Shown here: piece by piece, positions 42,715 through 53,386 of the stretch
Position numbering within the stretch: position 1 is the stretch's first letter
Layout of the letters: the number at the start of each line of letters is the position of its first letter
Assembly: GCA_038317345.1 (NCBI GenBank)
Contig: JBBQBH010000002.1
Span: 1-64,000 of the forward strand
DNA: 64,000 bases
Source: Mayfieldus sp038317345
GTDB taxonomy: Bacteria; Actinomycetota; Thermoleophilia; Solirubrobacterales; 70-9
Direction of reading: 5' to 3'
The notes under the pieces: generated by a model
Database searches by the model: none
Told to the model about the DNA's origin: nothing
The model's input: only the letters and a program-made list of their open reading frames with translations
Translations under genes and position numbers: made by a program

Positions 42715-43869
42715 ATGGCGCAGCTTCGCGTAGCGGTCTACGGCGAGTTCAACTACCGCCGCGACGACCAAGGACTCTCGACCGATCAGTCGTTCGCGCT
42801 CTTCGTAGCCCGGCTTGCCGCCCACGTCGACCGCCTGGTCGTCGTCGGCCGGCTCGACCCGGAGCCGAGCGCGACCCACCACCGCCTGCCCGACGACTTC
42901 GAGTTCGTCGCCCTACCCGACTACGCCAGCCTGGCCAACCTGCCGACGGTGCTGTGGGCGACGTTCGCCTCCATCCCCCGCCTCTGGAGAAGCCTCGACG
43001 AGGTCGACGCGGCATGGCTGCTGGGACCGAACCCGCTCGGCATCGTCTTCGCGCTGCTCGCGAAGCTGCGCCGGCGCCGAGTCGTGCTCGGTGTCCGGCA
43101 GGACATCGTCGCCCTGACCCGCAGCCGCTACGGAAGGGGCATCCACCGGGCGGCGGCGGCGATGCTGGAACGGATCTGGCGGCTGCTTGCCAGGCGGGCA
43201 ACCGTTGTCACTGTCGGAACCGACCTCGAGCGCCAGTACGCAGGCGCGCGCGAGGTCGTCCCGATCTCCGTTTCATTGGTCGACGCCGAGGACATTGTCA
43301 GTCTCGAGGTGGCAGAGGCTCGCGACTACGACGGCCGCCTGACCGCGCTCAGCGTCGGCCGCCTCGAACCGCAGAAGAACCCGCTGCTGCTCGCGGACGT
43401 GCTCGCCGAGCTGCGGCGCCGGGACGAGCGCTGGCGCCTCGTCGTCTGCGGATCGGGGTCGATGGAGGACGAGCTGGCGGGCAGGCTGCATGGGCTCGGG
43501 GTCGCGGAGTACGCCGACCTGCGCGGCTATGTGCCCGTGGAGGGCGGTCTGCAGGGCCTCTACCGCGACAGCCACGCCTTTCTGCACGTGTCCTGGACCG
43601 AAGGCTTTCCCCAGGTTCTCGTCGAGGCGTTCGCCGCCGGCCTGCCCACGGTCGCCACCGCTGTCGGTGGGATCGAGGACTGGGCTGCGGATGGCGCCCT
43701 GCTCGTCCCCCCCGGGGACGCGAGCGCGGCCGCCGACGCCCTGCAGCGGATTGCTGACGACGCGGAAGTGCGCAGCCGCCTGATCTCCGCTGAGCTGCGA
43801 CTTGCTCGCGAGCACACGGCCGACGCCGAATGCGCCCGCGTAGTCGAGGCGTTGCGGGAAGGCAATTAG
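42715..43869 (+). CDS. Glycosyltransferase family 4
   Basis: The 384-residue GT-B enzyme has LRVAVYGEFNYRRDDQGLST, VVTVGTDLE, LSVGRLEPQKNPLLLADVLAEL, and HVSWTEGFPQVLVEAFAAGLPTVATAVGG with the conserved EGFPxxxxEAFA donor loop. It belongs to the glycosyltransferase operon 40181-44865. The start ATG 42715 is three bases after the preceding stop. Confidence 0.88.
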   Translation: MAQLRVAVYGEFNYRRDDQGLSTDQSFALFVARLAAHVDRLVVVGRLDPEPSATHHRLPDDFEFVALPDYASLANLPTVLWATFASIPRLWRSLDEVDAAWLLGPNPLGIVFALLAKLRRRRVVLGVRQDIVALTRSRYGRGIHRAAAAMLERIWRLLARRATVVTVGTDLERQYAGAREVVPISVSLVDAEDIVSLEVAEARDYDGRLTALSVGRLEPQKNPLLLADVLAELRRRDERWRLVVCGSGSMEDELAGRLHGLGVAEYADLRGYVPVEGGLQGLYRDSHAFLHVSWTEGFPQVLVEAFAAGLPTVATAVGGIEDWAADGALLVPPGDASAAADALQRIADDAEVRSRLISAELRLAREHTADAECARVVEALREGN

Positions 43870-43884
43870 GACTACGTTTCTCAA

Positions 43885-44865
43885 ATGACGGCCCCGCTTC
43901 GAGTCCTCACAACCCTCTTCTTCAGTGATCTCCCCAAGGACTGCGCCTGGAGGGCCCAGTCGGACCTGATCCACCCCACCGAGCGCTCGCTGCCGTGGCG
44001 GCTGTGGACGCTGCTGCGGCGCGCGGCGCGCTACGACATCGTGATCCTCAACGGAGCCAGCCGCGAGGATCAGCTGGCGGCGATGCTGCTCCGCCGTCTG
44101 CGGCCTTCAGTTCCTCTTCTGATCGCGGATTGCCAGTGGAAGCTGGATGAAAGCCTGTCGGCTCGAACGCTCAACCGGCTGGGGGTCCGCACGCTGGAGG
44201 GCCCGAGAACGTACTACCAGGTCGCGTCGTCAGACGACAAGGCCGCCTTTCCGATCACCTGGGGCGTAGACCCCGACCGCGTATTCGTGGCGATCTACTT
44301 TCCGGCCGTTGACGATGAGGAGATGCGCGCTCCGGTCTCCGAAGGGGGGTATGTGTTCGCCGGAGGAGACTCGCTGCGCGACTACCGGACGCTGATCGAG
44401 TCGGCGAGGCGGGTTCCTTTCGAGGTCCGGGTCGCCACCAACCTCCCGCCGCCGGATGGGGGCCTGCCCGAGAACGTGACCTATGGCCCTCTGCCGCGAG
44501 ACGCCTACCTAGCGGGGATGAGCAACGCATCCGTTGTCGTGGTCGCCCTCACGGAGGGGACCTCTAGAAGCGCCGGGCAGACGACCTACCAGGCGGCGCG
44601 GGCCTTGGGGAAGCTGGTGCTGGCCAACGACGAGGCCGGAGTTGGGGATTACCTGAAGGACCGCGAGACCGGGCTGGTCGTCCCATCCGGAGACGCCGAA
44701 GCGCTCGCAGAGACCCTGCGGTGGGCGCTCGACCCGGCGAATGCGGCCGAGGTACGGGAGATCACCGCCAACGGCAAGCGAGAGGTCCTGGAACGGGGCA
44801 CCAAGGTGCACCACACCGATCGCCTGCTCGAGATCGCCGCTCAGGCGACCGCCCGCGACGACTAG
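43885..44865 (+). CDS. Glycosyltransferase-like protein
   Basis: The 326-residue protein has a GT-B type C-terminal half: YVFAGGDSLRDYRTLIESARR, then VTYGPLPRDAYLAGMSNASVVVVAL, RSAGQTTYQAARALGKLVLAN and GLVVPSGDAEALAETLRWAL. The N-terminal half (YDIVILNGASREDQLAAMLL) is also compatible with a Rossmann domain. It is the last gene of the glycosyltransferase operon. Length is short for the GT4 family. Confidence 0.75.
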   Translation: MTAPLRVLTTLFFSDLPKDCAWRAQSDLIHPTERSLPWRLWTLLRRAARYDIVILNGASREDQLAAMLLRRLRPSVPLLIADCQWKLDESLSARTLNRLGVRTLEGPRTYYQVASSDDKAAFPITWGVDPDRVFVAIYFPAVDDEEMRAPVSEGGYVFAGGDSLRDYRTLIESARRVPFEVRVATNLPPPDGGLPENVTYGPLPRDAYLAGMSNASVVVVALTEGTSRSAGQTTYQAARALGKLVLANDEAGVGDYLKDRETGLVVPSGDAEALAETLRWALDPANAAEVREITANGKREVLERGTKVHHTDRLLEIAAQATARDD

Positions 44866-44911
44866 GCGCTGCAAACGGACTGCTGGCCGAGGCGAGCGGC
44901 TTGGGGGCCTG

Positions 44912-45358
44912 GTGTTGCAGCCGGACGGCAGGATTCTTGTCGCGGCCAGCGTCGTCGACCCTGCTGCCCAGGCCACCGCGGCCGGAATTGCCCGGTTCAT
45001 GCCCAACGGCACGCCGGACCCGAGCTTTGACTCGGATGGCTTTAAGTACATTCGTTCGGGTTCCTATTCCAGCGCCTACGACGTGAAGCTGGACAGGGGG
45101 CGGATCTATCTCGCAGGGACCACCGGCGACCAGGGCGTCGGCGATGACTCCTTCCTGGTCTCCCGCCTGCTGCCCTCCGGCTCGCTGGACACTTCTTTCG
45201 GAGGCTCCGGGGTCGTCCGCACTCGGACCCGAACCCCGACCGACGGCAGGTTCAACTTCATCAAGTTCGCCGAGATGATCATCGATTCTCGTGGCCGGCC
45301 CGTGATCGCCGGAGACGCCGGCGATCACATCGCTCTGGTTCGTTACCAGGCCCGTTAA
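44912..45358 (+). pseudogene. Fragment of a delta-60 repeat protein
   Basis: This stretch after the last glycosyltransferase encodes about 148 residues with two and a half delta-60 repeats: LQPDGRILVAASV, GIARFMPNGTPDPSFDSDG, GRIYLAGTTGD, LLPSGSLDTSFGGSGVV and IIDSRGRPVIAGD. The family is normally a large secreted beta-propeller-like protein with a signal peptide. Here there is no signal peptide or clear ribosome site; GTG 44912 is the first possible start. I treat it as a 5'-truncated remnant, though it might be an ordinary short gene. It ends six bases before argD. Confidence 0.6.
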
Positions 45359-45363
45359 GGCAC

Positions 45364-46542
45364 TCACCTCCCAAGCGCGCTGCCGAGCAGCTCAAGCGCC
45401 CGCCCTACCTCTTCCTCGCCAATCACCAGCGGCGGCAGCAGTCGCAGCGTGCCGGGCTCGGGGACGTTGACGACCAGGCCCGCGGCGAGCAGATCGGAGC
45501 TGACTTCGGCCGCGTCGACCTCCTCCTCCAGCCCGACGCCGATCATCAGCCCGCGGCCGCGCACCTCGCGGACCCCATCGATCCCCTCCAGCCCCTCGCG
45601 GAGCCTGGCGCCGAGATCTCGCACCCGGCGCAGCAGCTGCGGGTCGTCGACGACGTCGAGCACCGCCAGCGCCGCGGTTGCGATCAGCGGCCCGCCGGCG
45701 AAAGTCGAGCCGTGGTCGCCGGGCTGGAGCGTGTCTGCGCATTCCGCTGACGCCAAGCAGGCGCCGATCGGCAACCCGCCGCCGAGCGCCTTCGCGGTGG
45801 TGATCACGTCGGGGCGCACCGGAGTCTGCTGGTAGGCCCAGAGCGAGCCGGTCCGCCCCATCCCCGACTGGATCTCGTCCAGCACGAGGAGCGCGCCCGT
45901 CTCGTCGCAGGCTTCTCGCGCCGCGGCCAGCGTCTCGTCCGGCACCGGGTAGATCCCGGCCTCGCCGAGGATCGGCTCGATCATCACAGCCGCGGTCTGC
46001 GAGCCGACCGCCGCGCGCAGCGCGTGCGCGTCGTCGATCGGCACCGACCGAAATCCCGCCAGCATCGGCGCGAATGCAGGATTGCTCGCCATGCCCGGCG
46101 TCGCCGCCAATGACCCCATCGTCCGACCGTGGAAGGCACGCTCGAGGCTGACGATCTCGGGCGCCTCGATGCCGCGGCCGTGAGCATGCTTTCGGGCCAG
46201 CTTGATCGCGCACTCGTTGGCCTCGGTGCCAGAGTTGGTGAAGAAGGCCTTGCCGCCGAGGCTCGACTCGCAGAGCCGCCCGGCGAGTCGCACCATCGGC
46301 TCGGAGTAGAAGAGGTTGGAAACGTGGATCAGGCGTTCCGCCTGCTCGCGCACCGCCTCGACGACGGCCGGGTGGCGGTGGCCGACCGAGTTGACCGAGA
46401 TCCCGGTGAGGAAGTCGAGGTACGCCTTTCCCTCGGCGTCCCAGAGCGTCGCCCCCTCTCCGCGCACGAACTCGACCGGCCCGCGCTGGTAGGTCGGCAT
46501 CACATAGCGCGCCTCGAGCTCCTGGAGGTCGGCCAGGTTCAT
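45364..46542 (-). CDS. argD: Acetylornithine aminotransferase
   Basis: The 392-residue PLP enzyme makes N-acetylornithine from N-acetylglutamate semialdehyde. Visible family motifs are DFLTGISVNSVGHRHP, FFTNSGTEANE, RAFHGRTMGSLAATP, LVLDEIQSGMGRTG and the PLP lysine in TTAKALGGGLPIGA. The ATG at 46542 begins MNLADLQELEARYVMPTYQR. It follows argB with a gap of 136 bp and is the last gene of the arginine operon here. Confidence 0.95.
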   Translation of the reverse strand: MNLADLQELEARYVMPTYQRGPVEFVRGEGATLWDAEGKAYLDFLTGISVNSVGHRHPAVVEAVREQAERLIHVSNLFYSEPMVRLAGRLCESSLGGKAFFTNSGTEANECAIKLARKHAHGRGIEAPEIVSLERAFHGRTMGSLAATPGMASNPAFAPMLAGFRSVPIDDAHALRAAVGSQTAAVMIEPILGEAGIYPVPDETLAAAREACDETGALLVLDEIQSGMGRTGSLWAYQQTPVRPDVITTAKALGGGLPIGACLASAECADTLQPGDHGSTFAGGPLIATAALAVLDVVDDPQLLRRVRDLGARLREGLEGIDGVREVRGRGLMIGVGLEEEVDAAEVSSDLLAAGLVVNVPEPGTLRLLPPLVIGEEEVGRALELLGSALGR

Positions 46543-46678
46543 GGTGTGAGGAGAACGGCGGTGAAAACCGCGTCTGGCCAGGACGCAGGGAGGCCGACGC
46601 AGCGAGCGCACTGACACCGTGCGTGAGTAAGTCGGCCGACCGAGGACACCGCCAGACGAAGGTTTGCAACCGCCGCCC

Positions 46679-47526
<848 letters not shown>

Positions 47527-47530
<4 letters not shown>

Positions 47531-48678
47531 GTCGTGTACTCCGCGTTCAGCTTTACGTAGTCGTAGGTCAGGTCGCTGAAGTAGATGTGGGCAGCGGCGT
47601 CTCCGCGCCCGAGCCGCACCGTGAGCTGGGCCTCCAATTCCTCGCCGGCCAGCTCGGCGGCGTCGATCTCGGCCGGGCCCAGCTCGCGCAGCTCCTCTCC
47701 CGCAAGCGCCATCCCCGCCGCCTGCGCGATCCGGCCCCAGTTGGGGTCGCGGCCAAACAGCGCGGTCTTCACCAGCGGCGAGTTGGCGATTGCGCGGGCG
47801 ACGTGCTGCGCCTCTGACTCCGAAGCGGCCTCCTCGACCTGGACCCTGCCGACCCGGCTCGCCCCCTCGCCGTCGGCGACGATCTCGAGCGCCAGTTGCA
47901 GCAGCACGGCATCGAGCAGGCCCTCGGGCAGCGGGCGACCGGCCGACCCCGTCGCCTGCAGCAGCACGGTGTCGTTGGTGCTCATCTGACCGTCGACGGT
48001 GATCCGCTCGAACGAGGCGGCGCTCGCCTCCCGCAGAGAGGCCTCAGGATCAGAAACCTCGGCGTCGGTCTGCACGAAGCAGAGTAGGGTGGCAAAGCCG
48101 GGCTCCATCATCCCGGCGCCCTTCGCCTGCGCGGAGACCGTGACTCCATCGAGCTTCACGGTGCAGCGCTTCGGCCAGCGGTCGGTGGTGCAGATCGCAT
48201 TGGCGAAGTCCTCGCCGCCGTACGGGGCAAGGGCCGCCGCCGCCGACTCGATCCCGTTGCGGACCGCCGCGAGGTCGAGGGGCACCCCGATCACCCCGGT
48301 CTCGGCGACGGCGACCGCGGAGCGATCCACTTCCAGCAAGGTGGCAGCCGCGTCGCGCATTGCCAGCGCGTCGCGGTAGCCCTGCTCGCCGGTCGCCGCA
48401 TTGGCGTTGCCGGAATTGACCACGGCGGCGCGAAGCGAGTCGAGATCGGACTGATCGCGGCAGACGCGCACTGGTGCCGCGGCGGCCGCGTTTCGGGTCA
48501 GCAGCACCGCCGAGGACACCTGCTCCACGTCGCAGGTCAGCAGGGCGAGATCGGTCTCCCCACCCCCCTTCAGCCCGCAGGCGACGCCGGCGGCCCGGAA
48601 GCCGGACGCCAGCTGCGCCGGATCGAGCTCCTCGACCCCGTCCGGCGGCTCGACCCAGCGGGAGCGAAAGAAGCTCAC
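47527..48678 (-). CDS. argJ: Bifunctional glutamate N-acetyltransferase/ornithine acetyltransferase
   Basis: The 383-residue enzyme runs the acetyl-recycling step of arginine synthesis. The self-cleavage site lies at KGAGMMEPGFATLLCF, where Thr of A-T would be the new N-terminal nucleophile; later TVDGQMSTNDTVLLQATG is the family motif. GTG 48678 is six bases after GGAGG; a longer frame to 48756 overlaps argC and is rejected. If active, this enzyme makes argA or argE unnecessary. Confidence 0.93.
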
Positions 48679-48733
48679 AGCACCCTCCGTTCGCGCTCGG
48701 CCCCGAGCAATGCTCTCTTGCAGAGCCTCGCGC

Positions 48734-49753
48734 TCACAGCAACCCCTCCGTCTCATCCAGCCCCAGCATCAAATTCAGGTTCTGCACCGCCTGCCCCGAT
48801 GCCCCCTTCCAGAGGTTGTCGATCGCCGCCAGCGCCACCACTTTGGCCCCGTTACGGACCACATGGATCCGGCATTCGTTGGTGTCTCGCACGTCGCGCA
48901 CACCCGGCGGAAGGTCGGTGACGTGGACGAAGGGCTCGTCGGCGTAGCGCTCCTCGTACATCGAGCGCAGCTCGCCCGGATCAACCTCCCTGGTCGTGGT
49001 CACAAAGCAGGTCGCCAACTCGCCCTGATCGAGCGGCAGCAGGTGGGGGACGAAGGTCACCGGCCCTGAGAAGCCCAGCTCGCTCAACGACTGCTCGATC
49101 TCCGGCGTATGCCGGTGGGCGTCGACCTTGTAGGCGAACGCGTTCTCGGCCAGGGTGACGAAGTGCATCTCGTCCCCCCCGCCCCGACCGGCGCCGGAGA
49201 TTCCCTGCTTGGCGTCGATCACGACGTCGGCGATCAGCCCGCGCTCGGCGAGCGGCGCGAGCGCCAACACGGCGGCGGTCGGGTAGCAGCCCGGATTGGC
49301 GACCAGCTCCGCTTTCCGGATGCGCTCGCGATTCAGCTCGGTGAGCCCGTAGACGGCGTCGGCGAGCAGCTGCGGCTCTCCGTGCGGTCCGTACCACTTC
49401 TCATACAGCTCGGGATCGCGGAGGCGGAAGTCGGCGGAGAGGTCGACGACCTGGATTCCGAGGCCGCGCATCTGCGCGACCACCGCCGCCGAGGCGGCGT
49501 GCGGGTAGGCGACGATCGCCGCGTCGACCTCCTCCAGCAGCTCCAGGTTCAACACGCCCAACTCCAGCGAGACCCGGTATCGTGGATAGAGGTGGTCGAG
49601 CCGGGTGCCGGCATCGCTGCGCGAGGTCACCTGGACCAGCTCCAGACGCGGGTGGTCCCAGACCAGCTGCGCCGCCAACGCGCCGGCAAAGCCGGAGGCG
49701 CCGGCGACGATCACGCGGGCGGCGGGATCGCCGTCGAGACGTTGCTCACTCAC
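48734..49753 (-). CDS. argC: N-acetyl-gamma-glutamyl-phosphate reductase
   Basis: The 339-residue enzyme has the Rossmann motif VIVAGASGFAGALAAQL, and the catalytic Cys in VANPGCYPTAAVLAL. It reduces acetylglutamyl phosphate to the semialdehyde. The GTG start at 49753 overlaps the pheT stop by eight bases and follows GGAGGG, so it is translationally coupled to pheT. Confidence 0.95.
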   Translation of the reverse strand: MSEQRLDGDPAARVIVAGASGFAGALAAQLVWDHPRLELVQVTSRSDAGTRLDHLYPRYRVSLELGVLNLELLEEVDAAIVAYPHAASAAVVAQMRGLGIQVVDLSADFRLRDPELYEKWYGPHGEPQLLADAVYGLTELNRERIRKAELVANPGCYPTAAVLALAPLAERGLIADVVIDAKQGISGAGRGGGDEMHFVTLAENAFAYKVDAHRHTPEIEQSLSELGFSGPVTFVPHLLPLDQGELATCFVTTTREVDPGELRSMYEERYADEPFVHVTDLPPGVRDVRDTNECRIHVVRNGAKVVALAAIDNLWKGASGQAVQNLNLMLGLDETEGLL

Positions 49754-52244
49754 GGATCGACCCTCCAAGCTCGGCGAGCTGCGAGCGGATCTGCTCGCGC
49801 AGCCCGGCGACCTCGTCGTCGGTCAGGGTGCGGTCGGGGGCACGGAAGGTGAGACGCAGGGCCAGGCTCTTGCTCCCCTCGCCGACCTGCTCGCCGCGGT
49901 AGAGGTCGAAGACCTCGGCCGAGCGCAGCAGCTCGCCGCCCCCGGCGAGCACCGCGTCGCGCACCTTGGCAGCCGGCACGTCCTCGTCGACGACCGCCGC
50001 CAGGTCCTGGCGCACCGCCGGAAAGCTGGTCACGTCCTCGTACTGCTCGCGGCCCAGCGACGCCGCCTCGGCGAGCTCGCCCAAACCGACCTCGAAGGCC
50101 GCAGCCGCCTCGAGGTCCCATTGCCGGCAGACGAGCGGGTGCAGCTCGCCGATCCAACCCGCCTTGACGCCGCCGAGCAGCACGGTGGCAGAGCGGCCAG
50201 GATGCAGAAATGGCTCGGAGCCCGGTTCGACCTCCAGCTCGGCTCCGAGCTGGGCGGCAAGCGCCTCCAGCGCCCCCTTGAGGACGAAGAAGTCGGCGGC
50301 CGCGTCACCTCCGCGCCAGCTCTGCGGCGTCATCGGCCCGACCGCCAGGCAGCCGATCCGGTGCGGCTCGTGGGCCGGCGGCGGGCGTTGGCCGGCAAAT
50401 TTGCCGGCCAACACACCAATGCCCGTGGCGTCCTCAGCTCCGCTTCCGGGCGCCACGGGGTTGCTGGCGGGACGCTCACGCAGATATGCGCGCCCGGACT
50501 CACAGAGCGCCACGCGCTCGGCCCCGTGCGCGAGGTTGTAGCGAGCGGCATCGAGCAGCGAGCCGAGCAGCGTCGTGCGCAGCTGCGAGTGGTCCAGCGA
50601 AAGCGGGTTGGAGACCCTGATCGGCTCGCGGCGCAGGTCGCCCGCGGGCAGCCGCAGGCGGGCGGGCGTGCCCGGGTCGGTGAGGCTGAGATTGACGACG
50701 AGGTCGAACCCGAGGTCGCGCATCACGTCCTCGGCCCGGCGGCGCAGCGACTGCTCGCGACTCAACCGTCCGCCCTGACCGACCGCCTCGGGGAGCGTCG
50801 ACGGCAGGTGCTCGTCGTAGCCGTGGATCCGCCCCACCTCCTCGATCAGGTCGACTTCGCGGCTGACGTCGTAATGGCGATGGAAGGGCACCTCGGCGGT
50901 CAGTCCATCGCCCTCGGTCTGCACGCCGAAGCCGAGACGCTCGAGATATGTGGCGCAGAGCTCGGGCTCGATCGGCATCCCGAGCAGTCGCTCGGCCTTG
51001 CCGGGGCCCAGCCAGACGCTGTGCGGAGGTGGGATCTCGGCGGCGACGTCAATCGTCCCCGGCACCAGCCGCGCCCCGCAGAGCTCGACCAGCAACCGCG
51101 AGGCGATCCGCTGGGCGCGAATCGCGAGCTCGGGATGAAGCTGCTTCTCGAAGCGGTTGGAGGCTTCGGAGCGCAGCCCCAGCTTGCGCGAGGTGCGCAG
51201 GATGTTGACCCCGTTCCAGGTCGCCACCTCGAGCAGTACCCGCGTGGTCGAGTCGGAGACCTCGGAAACCTGGCCGCCCATGATCCCGGCGATCCCCGAA
51301 GGCCCGTCCCGGTCGCAGACCAGGACCGTGTCGGAGTCGAAGCTGCGCTCGACCCCGTCCAGCGTCGTCATCTTCTCCCCCTCTTCGCCGCGGCGGACGA
51401 TCAGCGCGCCGTCCGGGACCTTGTCGAGGTCGAAGGCGTGTAGCGGCTGGGCGGTGAGCAGCATCACGTAGTTGGTGATGTCGACGACGTTGTTGATCGG
51501 CCGCTGCCCGGCCGCCAGCAGCTTGGCCTTCAGCCACAGCGGCGAGGGCCCGATCGTCACGTCGGTGAAGACGCGGGCGGTGAAGCGCGGGCAAAGCTCG
51601 GGCACCTCGACGGTCACCGACGCGTAGTCGGAGGCATCGCCCTCGCCGCTGGCCTCGGCGTCGCCCTCCCAGGGCGGATCGCCCAACGGCGCCGCGGTGA
51701 TCGCGTGCACCTCGCGCGCCACCCCGTAGACGCCGAAGCAGTCGACCCGGTTTGAGTGCACTTCCAGCTCCAGCACCGGCTCGGCGAGCGGCAGCACCTG
51801 CGCGAGATCGCTTCCGGGTGGGGCGCCGTCATCGAGCACCGCGATGCCTTCCGCGTCGTCGCCAATCCGAAGCTCGGCCTCGGAGAGGATCATCCCGTCG
51901 GAGAGCACCCCGCGCAGCTTGGCCTTCCCCAGCTCCTCACCACCGGGCATCGTCGCTCCCGGAAGCGCAACCGGCACCGTCTGCCCGGCGGCGACGTTGG
52001 GTGCCCCGCAGACGATCGTGCGGGTCCCGTCGCCGGTGTCGACTTCGCAGACGCTGAGCCTGTCGGCGTCGGGATGCGGCTCGACCGAGACCACCTTGCC
52101 GATCACGAACCCGTCCGCCGACGGCGGCCCGACGTAGGAGATCCCCTCGACGTCGGTGGTCCGCAGCGCGATCAGGTCGAGCAGCTCGTCCGCCGGCATC
52201 CCCGGGTCGCAGTACTCGCGCAGCCAGAAGTAGGGCACCTTCAT
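49746..52244 (-). CDS. pheT: Phenylalanyl-tRNA synthetase beta subunit
   Basis: The 832-residue subunit begins MKVPYFWLREYCDPGMPADELLD and has the EMAP-like tRNA-binding region (FVIGKVVSVEPHPDADRLSVCEVDTGDG), B3/B4 and B5 domains with RINN-type PINNVVDITNYVML, and the C-terminal ferredoxin-fold anticodon-binding domain (FPAVRQDLAAVVDEDVPAAKV). The B3/B4 domain provides editing. The ATG overlaps the pheS stop (ATGA). Confidence 0.96.
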   Translation of the reverse strand: MKVPYFWLREYCDPGMPADELLDLIALRTTDVEGISYVGPPSADGFVIGKVVSVEPHPDADRLSVCEVDTGDGTRTIVCGAPNVAAGQTVPVALPGATMPGGEELGKAKLRGVLSDGMILSEAELRIGDDAEGIAVLDDGAPPGSDLAQVLPLAEPVLELEVHSNRVDCFGVYGVAREVHAITAAPLGDPPWEGDAEASGEGDASDYASVTVEVPELCPRFTARVFTDVTIGPSPLWLKAKLLAAGQRPINNVVDITNYVMLLTAQPLHAFDLDKVPDGALIVRRGEEGEKMTTLDGVERSFDSDTVLVCDRDGPSGIAGIMGGQVSEVSDSTTRVLLEVATWNGVNILRTSRKLGLRSEASNRFEKQLHPELAIRAQRIASRLLVELCGARLVPGTIDVAAEIPPPHSVWLGPGKAERLLGMPIEPELCATYLERLGFGVQTEGDGLTAEVPFHRHYDVSREVDLIEEVGRIHGYDEHLPSTLPEAVGQGGRLSREQSLRRRAEDVMRDLGFDLVVNLSLTDPGTPARLRLPAGDLRREPIRVSNPLSLDHSQLRTTLLGSLLDAARYNLAHGAERVALCESGRAYLRERPASNPVAPGSGAEDATGIGVLAGKFAGQRPPPAHEPHRIGCLAVGPMTPQSWRGGDAAADFFVLKGALEALAAQLGAELEVEPGSEPFLHPGRSATVLLGGVKAGWIGELHPLVCRQWDLEAAAAFEVGLGELAEAASLGREQYEDVTSFPAVRQDLAAVVDEDVPAAKVRDAVLAGGGELLRSAEVFDLYRGEQVGEGSKSLALRLTFRAPDRTLTDDEVAGLREQIRSQLAELGGSIRE

Positions 52245-53386
52245 CGGAACTGCTCCAGCACTCGCACGTCGTTCTCGAAGAACTTGCGCAGGTCGGGGAC
52301 GGCGTGCTTGAGCATCGCGATCCGCTCGATCCCCATCCCGAAGGCAAACCCCTGCACCCGCTCGGGGTCGTAGCCGTTGTGGGCGACAAAGCCGAACACG
52401 TTCGGATCGACCATCCCCGAGCCGAGGATCTCGATCCAGCCGGTGCCCTTGCAGATCGAGCAGCGGGTGCCGTCGGCGAGTGCGCCGGAGCCGCCGCAGC
52501 GAAAGCAGGAGACGTCGACCTCGACGCTGGGCTCGGTGAAGGGGAAGAAGCCGGGCCGGAAGCGGGTTTCGCGCTCCGGCCCGAAGATCGCGCGGGCGAA
52601 CTCGTCGAGTGTCCCCTTGAGGTCGGCAAGGGTGATCCCGTCGCCCACCGCGAGCCCCTCGACCTGGTGAAAGACCGGGCTGTGGGTGGCGTCGAAGGGA
52701 TCGCTGCGATAGCAGCGGCCGGGCACGACGATGAAGATCGGAGGCCCCTGCGTCTCCATCGCCCGCACCTGCATCGGCGAGGTGTGGGTGCGAAGGACCA
52801 CGTCCTCCGGCCCCGGCGGCAACGCCGGGCCCGAGACATGTTCGCCCGGCACCGTCGGCGCGGGCTTGATCCGAAGCTCGGGCGAGAGGCTGGCCGGGTC
52901 GACGTAGAAGGTGTCCTGCGCCATCCGCGCCGCGTGGCCGGGAGGGTGGTTGAGCGCCGTGAAGTTGTAGTAGTCGAGCTCGACCTCGGGCCCCTCCATC
53001 ACCCGGTAGCCGAGGCCGACGAAGACGTCCTCGATCTCGCGCATCGTGCGCTGGAGCAGGCTGCGCGACGCGGCGGGGACGGCCGGCGCCCCGGGCAGGG
53101 TGACGTCGATGCGGTCCTCGGCGAGGCGGGCGTCGATCTCGGTCGAGTCGAGCTCGGCGGCGCGACCTTCGAGCAGCGACTCCAGCGCCGCCCGGGCCTC
53201 GTTTCCGGCCTTGCCGACCGGCCCGCGCTGATCGTCGGGCAGATCGGCGATCCCGCGCAGGATCCCGGTCAACTCCGCCTTGCGGCCCAGATAGCGGACC
53301 CGAAGCTGCTCGAGCTCCTCGGTCGACGAGGCGGCGGCGATCGCCTCCTGCGCCTCCCGGCTTATCTCCTCGATCCGCTCAACCAT
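52241..53386 (-). CDS. pheS: Phenylalanyl-tRNA synthetase alpha subunit
   Basis: The 381-residue subunit is a class II synthetase with N-terminal coiled coil, motif 2 (GRCYRSDPFDATHSPVFHQVEGL) and motif 3 (GFAFGMGIERIAML). A Cys4 segment (SCFRCGGSGALADGTRCSICKGTGW) fits the metal-binding insert known in many bacterial alpha subunits. ATG 53386 overlaps the trmH stop by eight bases; GTG 53395 is possible. Confidence 0.96.
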   Translation of the reverse strand: MVERIEEISREAQEAIAAASSTEELEQLRVRYLGRKAELTGILRGIADLPDDQRGPVGKAGNEARAALESLLEGRAAELDSTEIDARLAEDRIDVTLPGAPAVPAASRSLLQRTMREIEDVFVGLGYRVMEGPEVELDYYNFTALNHPPGHAARMAQDTFYVDPASLSPELRIKPAPTVPGEHVSGPALPPGPEDVVLRTHTSPMQVRAMETQGPPIFIVVPGRCYRSDPFDATHSPVFHQVEGLAVGDGITLADLKGTLDEFARAIFGPERETRFRPGFFPFTEPSVEVDVSCFRCGGSGALADGTRCSICKGTGWIEILGSGMVDPNVFGFVAHNGYDPERVQGFAFGMGIERIAMLKHAVPDLRKFFENDVRVLEQFR

